Part shown: piece after piece, positions 1 through 6,875 of the stretch
How positions within the stretch are numbered: the first letter of the stretch is position 1
Layout: each line of letters opens with the position of its first letter
Origin: Ilumatobacteraceae bacterium
Lineage (GTDB): Bacteria > Actinomycetota > Acidimicrobiia > Acidimicrobiales > Ilumatobacteraceae
Reading direction: 5' to 3'
DNA length: 6,875 nucleotides
NCBI GenBank assembly: GCA_016650435.1
Contig: JAENVT010000203.1
Span: forward strand, 1-6,875
The notes under the pieces: generated by a model
What the model was told of the DNA's origin: nothing
Seen by the model: only the letters and a program-made list of their open reading frames with translations
Database searches by the model: none
Program-made: the position numbers and the translations under genes

Positions 1-2448
<2,448 letters not shown>

Positions 2449-2460
2449 GATGGAAGTGTA
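2449..2460 (-). promoter_or_regulatory. Candidate leaderless promoter of clpC
   Basis: Reading the minus strand, TACACT (2460-2455) fits the -10 consensus TANNNT and is followed by only six bases before the ATG at 2448. This places the expected transcription start on or next to the start codon. No purine-rich ribosome binding site is present in the short gap. No good -35 box lies 16-18 bases upstream. A perfect TTGACA is visible on this strand, but 25 bases upstream of the -10, too far for standard spacing. Confidence 0.5.
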
Positions 2461-2498
2461 TCGGCCTGTCGTGCGCGCAACGTGCTGTCAAAGGCCGC

Positions 2499-2518
2499 GG
2501 TGGGTCTAGCGACCTACC
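2499..2518. promoter_or_regulatory. Inverted repeat in the clpC / polyprenyl synthase spacer
   Basis: GGTGGGTC (2499-2506) and GACCTACC (2511-2518) form an 8-base inverted repeat with one mismatch (a G-U wobble in plus-strand RNA) around the loop TAGC. It sits between the two divergent -10 boxes, 39 bases from the clpC box and 31 from the other. It could be an operator for either gene, but no known regulator motif was recognised and chance is possible. Confidence 0.3.
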
Positions 2519-2548
2519 ACTACTTTCCGGGGCGTCGGAAGGGTTGGC

Positions 2549-2560
2549 TAGCCTGACGAG
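2549..2560 (+). promoter_or_regulatory. Candidate leaderless promoter of the polyprenyl synthase gene
   Basis: TAGCCT (2549-2554) matches the -10 pattern TANNNT and is followed by six bases (GACGAG) before the GTG at 2561, the same geometry as the clpC start on the other strand. It overlaps a perfect 8-base palindrome GGCTAGCC (2546-2553). No convincing -35 hexamer is seen 16-18 bases upstream. GACGAG directly abuts the GTG, too close to act as a Shine-Dalgarno sequence. Confidence 0.45.
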
Positions 2561-3541
2561 GTGGCGCCTTCGCCGTTCTTCACGCTCGCCGGAATGACCG
2601 AGGATGTTCAACGCATCGAAGCGGCGCTCGTCGAGTCGGTGCACACGGCCGATCCGTACCTCAACGAGATCGCATCGCACCTGATCATTGCCGGTGGCAA
2701 GCGATTGCGGCCGGTGCTCGCGGTTGTCGCCGCGCAGGTGTGCGGACCGTCGGATCCCGAACTCAGGGAACAGTCGATCCAGGGTGGTATCGCTTGTGAA
2801 TTGGTGCAGACGGGTTCGCTGTACCACGACGACGTGATGGACGAGGCGACCACCAGGCGTGGTGTCGAAACGGTGAATGCGAAGTGGGGCAACCTGCAGG
2901 CGATCCTGGCCGGCGATTTCCTCCTGTCGCGGGCCTCGGGAATTGCCGCTTCGCTCGGCACCGAGGTGGCCGGGTTGCTTGCTCACACCATCGGCAGATT
3001 GTGCGAAGGCCAGATCGAAGAACTGCGTCACACATATAACTCGGCGCGACCCGAGGTGAGCTACATGGCCTCGATCAGCGGCAAGACTGCGTCACTGTAC
3101 GCAACGGCAGCGCGTATCGGCGGCCTGGTTGCCGGCTTCGATGGTTCAATCACCAACGCGTTGACCGAGTACGGCGAGGCCTACGGAAATGTGTTCCAGA
3201 TCGTCGACGATCTGCTCGACATCACCTCGACCGACGACCAGTTGGGTAAGCCGGCCGGTCACGACATGGTCGAGGGCGTCTACACCTTGCCGGTGATGCG
3301 CACGTTGCAGGCCGGCGGGGTGCCGGCGATGGAACTGCTGGCGCTATTGGGCAAGCCGCTCGACGGTGCCGCGCGCGAGAAGGCACTACGCGTCGTCCGC
3401 GACAACGGTGGCGTCGCCTCGGCGTTCTCCACCGCGCAGGACTGGGCCCAGCGAGCCGTCGCGGCGTGCGACTCGCTTCCCGAATCCGAAGCCACCGAGG
3501 CGCTACGCGCCGGACCGGCGAACCTCATTGCGTCCGTTTAG
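2561..3541 (+). CDS. Long-chain trans-polyprenyl diphosphate synthase (GrcC1-like)
   Basis: This enzyme condenses isopentenyl diphosphate onto an allylic diphosphate to build an all-trans polyprenyl diphosphate, most likely the side chain of menaquinone. The 326-residue length is normal for the family. Visible motifs are GGKRLRP (45-51, substrate diphosphate binding), the first Asp-rich motif DDVMD (90-94), the GKT segment (174-176), the second Asp-rich motif DDLLD (216-220) and GKP (229-231). Both Mg2+-binding motifs are complete, so it should be active. The residues 5 and 4 positions before the first Asp-rich motif are small (Gly85, Ser86), as in enzymes making C30 or longer chains, whereas bulky residues there limit farnesyl or geranylgeranyl synthases. 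The GTG start is preferred because of the -10 box just upstream. ATG at 2594 would remove 11 residues but lacks a ribosome binding site. A menaquinone role is supported by the nearby MenJ-like reductase; in Mycobacterium tuberculosis grcC1 neighbours menJ. Exact chain length cannot be read. Confidence 0.92.
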   Translation: MAPSPFFTLAGMTEDVQRIEAALVESVHTADPYLNEIASHLIIAGGKRLRPVLAVVAAQVCGPSDPELREQSIQGGIACELVQTGSLYHDDVMDEATTRRGVETVNAKWGNLQAILAGDFLLSRASGIAASLGTEVAGLLAHTIGRLCEGQIEELRHTYNSARPEVSYMASISGKTASLYATAARIGGLVAGFDGSITNALTEYGEAYGNVFQIVDDLLDITSTDDQLGKPAGHDMVEGVYTLPVMRTLQAGGVPAMELLALLGKPLDGAAREKALRVVRDNGGVASAFSTAQDWAQRAVAACDSLPESEATEALRAGPANLIASV

Positions 3542-3595
3542 ACAGCGGCTGTTTAGTTAGCTCAGAACGTACAGACCCTTCGGCCGTCGGTCGAT

Positions 3596-3617
3596 GATGG
3601 GCCAATCCGGCCCCATC
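3596..3617. terminator. Hairpin between convergent genes, possible bidirectional terminator
   Basis: GATGGGCC (3596-3603), loop AATCC and GGCCCCATC (3609-3617) pair along eight bases with one bulged C. It lies 55 bases past the polyprenyl synthase stop and 133 bases past the stop of the convergent YCII gene. There is no T-run on either side, so it is not a classical intrinsic terminator, though U-poor hairpins are common at gene ends in Actinobacteria. The rest of the 208-base spacer (3542-3749) holds no gene, tRNA or repeat that I can see. Confidence 0.45.
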
Positions 3618-3749
3618 TCGAGCCCTGCGCTGCCAGTTCCTCGATGAGCGTGAGCGATCAGAAGCGCGGAGCGTCTATGCGCGCGCACAGACATTTCGGG
3701 TAGTGGAATCGACGCACGCGGGGCATGACTGGCCGTGGTGGGCCTTCGA

Positions 3750-4091
3750 TCAGACGGTCGGGTCGTGCATGAACTCGCGAACCACTTGCGCGCAGCGGCA
3801 GGCGACGGCGATCTTGGCAGCCCAGTCCAGCGCCTCCCCGCGTGAGGGCACGTCGACGATCGTGACTCCGCCGAGGCGCTCCTTGCTCACCGGGTACGGG
3901 CCGTGCGTGATCGTCCCGTGGGGGGACACCACGCTGGCCTCCTCGTCGTAGTTCACCCCGCCACCGAAAACCCACACGCCGGCGTTCTTGGCCTCCTGGA
4001 CCACCGCGTGCGCGGCCTCGGACACGTCGGGCAGCTCCTCCTCGGGGAAGGTCATCGCGCCATCACCGAACGAGATCAGGTACTTCGTCAT
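3750..4091 (-). CDS. YCII-related small protein (DGPF-type family)
   Basis: This 113-residue cytoplasmic protein matches the general plan of the YCII-related ferredoxin-like-fold family: an N-terminal strand MTKYLISFGD, a helix rich in Glu/Ala (about 23-37), a Gly turn GVWVFGGG (38-45), then HGPYPVSKERLGG (63-75) and a C-terminal helix with EALDWAAKIAVACRC (86-100). The segment at 63-66 corresponds to the DGPF signature but reads HGPY, an Asp-to-His change. Two cysteines (98, 100) sit in the last helix. The biochemical function of most such proteins is unknown. The ATG at 4091 is chosen because a perfect AAGGAG lies 7 bases upstream and conserved sequence begins there; an in-frame extension upstream to 4238 overlaps the reductase gene and is low-complexity basic sequence. 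A hand count gives only about 9 of 113 codons ending in A or T, far fewer than in the reductase gene. It is 38 bases downstream of that gene, on the same strand. Confidence 0.85.
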   Translation of the reverse strand: MTKYLISFGDGAMTFPEEELPDVSEAAHAVVQEAKNAGVWVFGGGVNYDEEASVVSPHGTITHGPYPVSKERLGGVTIVDVPSRGEALDWAAKIAVACRCAQVVREFMHDPTV

Positions 4092-4098
4092 CTCTAAA

Positions 4099-4104
4099 CT
4101 CCTT
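4099..4104 (-). promoter_or_regulatory. Ribosome binding site of the YCII gene
   Basis: AAGGAG on the minus strand is a near-ideal Shine-Dalgarno sequence with seven bases to the ATG at 4091. It fixes the start of this gene and contrasts with the apparently leaderless starts of clpC and the polyprenyl synthase. Confidence 0.8.
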
Positions 4105-4109
4105 GTCCC

Positions 4110-4129
4110 GGCGGCCTCCTCCGGCCGCC
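4110..4129 (-). terminator. Perfect 7-bp GC hairpin directly after the reductase stop codon
   Basis: On the minus strand GGCGGCC (4129-4123), loop GGAGGA and GGCCGCC (4116-4110) form a perfect all-G/C stem starting one base after the stop codon of the menJ-like gene. No U-tract follows. It could stop or weaken transcription before the YCII gene, or act as an mRNA 3'-end stabiliser. The loop itself is a Shine-Dalgarno-like sequence, but it is 25 bases from the YCII start, too far to serve it. Confidence 0.5.
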
Positions 4130-5374
4130 TCACGCGTTGGGCGCGAGCTTGACGAGATTGGCGGCGGCCTTGTAGGCCAACTCTGCCGGGCCGAGTTCGT
4201 CGGGTCGCAACAGGTTGGCCATGATCCGCAGCACCCACTCCATCAGTGTTCGGCTGTGCATGCCCGCACGTGTCAACTCGCGCATCAACGCCGGTCGCCC
4301 GATCACTCTGGCGAACAACCTGGCGACCTTGAAGTACTCGCCGTACTCCTCGTCGAGCATCGACGGGTAACGCTGCAACGCGGTGGGGTCACCGGCGTCG
4401 ATTGCCTCGTGCAAGACCGCAGCAGCCATGCGCGCCGTCTCGTAGGCGTAGTCGATGCCTTCGCCGTTGAACGGGTTCACACTTCCAGCCGCGTCGCCGA
4501 TGACGAGGTACGAAGGACCGGCCTTGGGCCCGACGGAGCCACCCATGGGGATCCGGCCACTGGTGGCCTTGCACTCCGGATGGTCGGCGTCAATCTCCCA
4601 CCTATCGGCAACCTGATGGGCGTACGCGTCGAGCAGGTGAGTGGTGTTGACACTCTTGAACTCACGGAACGTCGACAGCAACCCGACACCGATGTTGACG
4701 GTGCCGTCGCCGACGGGGAAGATCCAGCCATACCCCGGCATCGGATTGCCGTTGCGGTCCTTCACGTCGAGTGCCGATTCGATCCACGGTTCGGCGTGCC
4801 GAGGTGTTTCCCAATAGGTCCGAATGGCTGTGCCGTACGGCCACTCACGCGTGCGGAACGTGCCGAGGGAGCGACCGAAGCGACTGTTGGCGCCGTCAGC
4901 GACGACGACATAGCGAGCGCGGATCTCGACAGGTTCGCCGCTGGGTGATTGCACCACAGCGCCCCGCACGAAACCACGATCGACGATCGGCTGCAGTGCC
5001 TCGTGACCTTCGAGCAACGTTGCCCCGGCTCCTACCGCATTGCGCGCAACCATTGTGTCGAGCTCACGCCGTCGCACCACGTATCCGTACTGCGGGTACA
5101 CCGGATGTGATGGCCATTGCAGCTCCAGCTGCCTGCCCATGCCGGTCGCTCGCAAGCCGTTGTACTTGTGGAACTGGGCGAGTTGATCGCCGAGGCCCAT
5201 CTCGTTGAGTTGGTGCACTGCTCGAGGAGTGAGACCGTCGCCACACGTCTTCTCGCGTGGAAACGCTTTGCGTTCGACGATCGTGACATCGTGACCGTAC
5301 CGAGCGAGCCAATAGGCAGCTGAGGCGCCGGCTGGACCGCCGCCGATGACCAGTACGTCAGTCGATGACGTCAC
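4130..5374 (-). CDS. menJ: Geranylgeranyl-reductase-family FAD oxidoreductase, probable menaquinone side-chain reductase MenJ
   Basis: The 414-residue flavoprotein most likely saturates an isoprene unit of the menaquinone tail at the membrane surface. Evidence is the N-terminal FAD-binding Rossmann motif GGGPAG (11-16) followed by Glu34 at the end of the second strand (TIVER), the family signature CGDGLTP (44-50), the VVVADGANS segment (156-164), and the second FAD motif VIGDAAGSVNPFNGEGI (291-307). All cofactor motifs are intact. Mycobacterial MenJ is about 410 residues. The start is GTG at 5374, whose GTGA overlaps the TGA of the upstream cytochrome c gene by four bases, which implies translational coupling. 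A polyprenyl synthase gene lies nearby, as grcC1 lies next to menJ in Mycobacterium tuberculosis. Other reductases of the family act on chlorophyll or archaeal-type lipids, so the menaquinone substrate is inferred from context. No membrane segment is obvious; the C-terminal 60 residues are helical and rich in Leu, Ala and Arg. Confidence 0.82.
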   Translation of the reverse strand: MTSSTDVLVIGGGPAGASAAYWLARYGHDVTIVERKAFPREKTCGDGLTPRAVHQLNEMGLGDQLAQFHKYNGLRATGMGRQLELQWPSHPVYPQYGYVVRRRELDTMVARNAVGAGATLLEGHEALQPIVDRGFVRGAVVQSPSGEPVEIRARYVVVADGANSRFGRSLGTFRTREWPYGTAIRTYWETPRHAEPWIESALDVKDRNGNPMPGYGWIFPVGDGTVNIGVGLLSTFREFKSVNTTHLLDAYAHQVADRWEIDADHPECKATSGRIPMGGSVGPKAGPSYLVIGDAAGSVNPFNGEGIDYAYETARMAAAVLHEAIDAGDPTALQRYPSMLDEEYGEYFKVARLFARVIGRPALMRELTRAGMHSRTLMEWVLRIMANLLRPDELGPAELAYKAAANLVKLAPNA

Positions 5375-6207
5375 TCAGTTGCGCCGGCAGAGGAGCCAGC
5401 AGCGGGCTCCGTGCCGACCTTGATCGAACCAGGGACCTTGGTGTCGATGTCGTCGAAGGTTGCCGAGCCGTCTTCGAGTGCGGTCCACGCCGGCGAATCG
5501 ACCGCGCACCAACTGTCGAACTCCTTCTGGTCGGCGCCGACCGGGTCTGCACCGCCAAGCGTGAATCGCTCGTGGCACACGACGGCAAGGATCTGAGCGT
5601 CGGTCAGTGGACCGCCGAACTTTTCGCCCTGCTGAGGCATCGTGCCTTTTGCCTTGGTGATGTGAGCCCCACCAGCCCGCTCCGGGTCGCCGTAGATCTG
5701 GACTCCTGCGGTCGCGTAGGCATCGCTGCCGCCGTACACCCAACGCAATTGATCCTCGATGTGCGGGAACGTCTTGAGGACTTCGCCTTGCGAGAACTGA
5801 TAGCCGACTCCGCCTTCACCCTTGCTGCCGTGGCAGGTGGAGCATCCGTTGAAGAGCACGGCGCCGTCGCCGAGTGGCCCCGGGATCCGCTCGGTCGTGG
5901 GAGTGAGTGCCCGGACATACATGAAGGCCCACAACGGCAGGGTGCTGAGCGTTGCAAACGCCCAGAAGGGGATCTTCTTGCGCGCCTTGGCGGCGACGAC
6001 AACGGGGATGTCGGGCTTTGGAGGAGGGGGACCGACGGGTGCAGCCGGCGCGGCGGCAGGCGTCGGAACGGCGGGCGTTGCTGCCGCGGTTGTGGCCGCT
6101 GCCGTGCCGGGGGTCGCAGCTGGAGTCTCGGCCGGAGGAGTTGCGCCTTCGGCCTGTGCTCGTGCGGCCTGACTGCGCTTCAGCAGGTGCTCGGGAATTT
6201 CGGTCAC
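5371..6207 (-). CDS. Membrane-anchored monohaem class I-type cytochrome c
   Basis: The 278-residue protein has a short basic/amphipathic N-terminus (TEIPEHLLKRSQAARAQ), a long Ala/Pro/Thr-rich low-complexity stretch (about 20-75), a basic cluster KARKK (74-78), one membrane helix (about 80-100, FWAFATLSTLPLWAFMYV) and an extracytoplasmic cytochrome c domain. Haem attaches at CSTCH (122-126) and Met190 in KGTMPQQG is the likely sixth ligand, followed by the usual LTDAQILAVV helix (201-210). Two further cysteines (211, 234) could form a disulfide. The positive-inside rule puts the haem outside the membrane. It is probably an electron carrier or subunit between the menaquinol-oxidising complex and a terminal oxidase; the exact partner is not visible. 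The GTG at 6207 is chosen because strong family-like sequence starts there and a possible -10 box lies just upstream. The frame stays open further upstream, and a GGAGGA near 6252 precedes only a CTG. The start is therefore less certain than the rest. Confidence 0.87.
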   Translation of the reverse strand: MTEIPEHLLKRSQAARAQAEGATPPAETPAATPGTAAATTAAATPAVPTPAAAPAAPVGPPPPKPDIPVVVAAKARKKIPFWAFATLSTLPLWAFMYVRALTPTTERIPGPLGDGAVLFNGCSTCHGSKGEGGVGYQFSQGEVLKTFPHIEDQLRWVYGGSDAYATAGVQIYGDPERAGGAHITKAKGTMPQQGEKFGGPLTDAQILAVVCHERFTLGGADPVGADQKEFDSWCAVDSPAWTALEDGSATFDDIDTKVPGSIKVGTEPAAGSSAGATE

Positions 6208-6215
6208 GGGTGCCC

Positions 6216-6221
6216 ACGATA
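6216..6221 (-). promoter_or_regulatory. Candidate -10 box of the cytochrome c / menJ operon
   Basis: TATCGT on the minus strand fits TANNNT and lies 8 bases before the GTG at 6207, so the transcript could again be leaderless; no ribosome binding site precedes that GTG at a normal distance. No -35 match is seen at 16-18 bases upstream, so this is a weak call. Confidence 0.3.
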
Positions 6222-6380
6222 GACGCCGAGACGTCGAGATCAGGAAATCCTCCAGATGAATTCGACACGCACCGTGCACGAGTTCACAACCAGTCGATTG
6301 TGGCCATCGGGCGTGGTAGACCGAAGGACGACTGTGCATGTCGAGTCGCCGAAAATGGCACTGGGCGTCACATCGGTGAC

Positions 6381-6386
6381 TACAGT
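6381..6386 (+). promoter_or_regulatory. Candidate -10 box for the membrane protein gene
   Basis: TACAGT matches TANNNT and would start a transcript near 6393, giving a leader of about 27 bases that carries the ribosome binding site. No -35 hexamer is recognisable at the matching distance. Confidence 0.3.
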
Positions 6387-6402
6387 TTGTGCAGCAGTTC
6401 AC

Positions 6403-6410
6403 GAGGAAGG
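6403..6410 (+). promoter_or_regulatory. Ribosome binding site deciding a TTG start
   Basis: GAGGAAGG is a purine-rich Shine-Dalgarno sequence with nine bases to the TTG at 6420. It supports that codon over the other in-frame TTG at 6387, which lies upstream of it. Confidence 0.65.
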
Positions 6411-6419
6411 ACAGCCGAG

Positions 6420-6875
6420 TTGCTGATCGCATACGACTGGTGGAGACCCTCAAAGTTTCCGTTTTTGAACGAGGCCTTCCTCTTCTCGTTCGCCCTGTCG
6501 ACAGTTCTGGCTTTTCTGGTGATCCCGTATGCGAAGCGCCGCCCGAAAGGCACCCCAATCTCTTGGGGCGAGGCAATGCTCGCCGCGGTCTACGTCTTCG
6601 GCACCATGTTCATTTCCTTCGGTGTCGTCCCGCACCAATGGATCGCTCACTCCGACGCGGACCTGCAGTGGACGAAGAGCTACATCATCTACGGTCCCCG
6701 GGACTTGCTGAAGCCGAAGGCGCTGGGCGGCCACTTCCCGTTCACCGCGTCGTACGAGGCCATCCGCGACACCATCGTCGTTGTGCTGCACGTCTATTAC
6801 TTCGGCCTCATCCTCGCCCTCTGGAAGGTGTGGCAGGGCCGCGGCGACGCCAAGCCGAGCACCGAGATTGCCACC
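6420..6875 (+). CDS. Multi-pass membrane protein of unknown family (3' end missing)
   Basis: The frame is open from TTG 6420 to the right edge, 152 codons with no stop. Three hydrophobic segments are visible: about residues 17-37 (AFLFSFALSTVLAFLVIPYA), 52-72 (AMLAAVYVFGTMFISFGVV) and 116-137 (DTIVVVLHVYYFGLILALWK). The first is followed by a basic KRRPKG cluster that should face the cytoplasm. The 43-residue stretch between the second and third segments is polar and aromatic (HQWIAHSDADLQWTKSYIIYGPRD) and would be outside. His124 lies within the third segment, and His72, His77 and His105 sit in or near the loop. No family is recognised. Its position, divergent from a cytochrome c gene, suggests a role in respiratory electron transport, perhaps as a small subunit or assembly factor of a quinol- or cytochrome-linked complex, but this is inference from location. 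Base and codon use match the neighbours. An overlapping minus-strand frame at 6450-6791 looks like a shadow. Confidence 0.78.
   Translation, partial: MLIAYDWWRPSKFPFLNEAFLFSFALSTVLAFLVIPYAKRRPKGTPISWGEAMLAAVYVFGTMFISFGVVPHQWIAHSDADLQWTKSYIIYGPRDLLKPKALGGHFPFTASYEAIRDTIVVVLHVYYFGLILALWKVWQGRGDAKPSTEIAT

Larger units (their letters stand above)
6208..6419. other. Divergent intergenic region between cytochrome c and membrane protein genes
   Basis: This 212-base spacer separates two divergently transcribed genes and must contain both promoters. Besides the candidate -10 boxes, the only structured element seen is a palindrome CGTGCACG (6273-6280). No small gene with a ribosome binding site, tRNA or terminator was found in it. 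Confidence 0.6.

Noticed and set aside
2471..2496. TTGACA on the minus strand as the -35 box of clpC
   Set aside because: It is 25 bases from the TACACT -10 box, well beyond the usual 16-18, and no better-spaced -10 box is seen for it.
3551..3625. tRNA-like stretch (TTAGCTCAGA followed by a later GGTCGATG)
   Set aside because: No acceptor stem, anticodon arm or T-arm can be paired in a cloverleaf; the resemblance is limited to the D-arm-like string.
4092..4238. Upstream extension of the YCII frame to 4238
   Set aside because: It overlaps the 3' end of the reductase gene and reads as basic low-complexity sequence, while a perfect ribosome binding site sits in front of the ATG at 4091.
4103..4948. 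Plus-strand open frame opposite the menJ-like gene
   Set aside because: It is antisense to a well-conserved flavoprotein, lacks a ribosome binding site and shows no recognisable family features.
5365..6222. Plus-strand open frame with Gly/Arg/Cys-rich C-terminus opposite the cytochrome c gene
   Set aside because: The Gly/Arg/Cys-rich part is the reverse complement of the Ala/Pro/Thr linker codons of the cytochrome. No domain or start signal supports it.
6208..6576. Upstream extension of the cytochrome c frame to an ATG at 6576
   Set aside because: It would overlap the start of the divergent membrane protein gene, and the added residues show no conserved-looking sequence. The protein-like sequence starts at the GTG at 6207.

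Overview
The window reads as chromosomal DNA of a high-GC Gram-positive bacterium, an actinobacterium and probably of the class Acidimicrobiia. The basis is G+C-rich third codon positions, an actinobacterial-type ClpC, menaquinone-type lipid genes, an N-terminally anchored monohaem cytochrome c with a long Ala/Pro/Thr linker, and several starts that look leaderless. The class-level placement is an inference from family resemblance and was not searched. No mobile element, CRISPR array, rRNA or tRNA gene is visible.

Layout from left to right. Positions 1-2448 (minus strand) hold almost all of clpC, the AAA+ unfoldase of the ClpCP protease; about its last 30 codons lie off the left edge. A 112-base divergent spacer follows, in which both flanking genes have a TANNNT -10 box exactly 6 bases before the start codon, and which contains an inverted repeat. 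Positions 2561-3541 (plus) encode a long-chain trans-polyprenyl diphosphate synthase. A 208-base convergent spacer with a strong hairpin follows. Three minus-strand genes are then packed in the order of transcription: a membrane-anchored cytochrome c (6207-5371), a FAD-dependent geranylgeranyl-reductase-family protein that is probably the menaquinone side-chain reductase MenJ (5374-4130, 4-base overlap with the cytochrome gene), and a small YCII-related protein (4091-3750). A 212-base divergent spacer then leads to the 5' part of a multi-pass membrane protein of unknown family on the plus strand (6420 to beyond the right edge).

How the genes fit together. The polyprenyl synthase would make the isoprenoid tail of menaquinone, the MenJ-like enzyme would saturate part of that tail, and the cytochrome c would carry electrons downstream of the quinol pool. 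The right two thirds of the window therefore reads as a respiratory quinone and electron-transport neighbourhood. ClpC is an unrelated housekeeping neighbour. The YCII gene stands out by much stronger G/C bias at third positions and by its own canonical ribosome binding site, so it may be a later arrival. Most of the window is ordinary core genome. The points most worth checking are the paired leaderless starts, the cytochrome c/reductase coupling, the compositionally distinct YCII gene with the hairpin before it, and the unidentified membrane protein.
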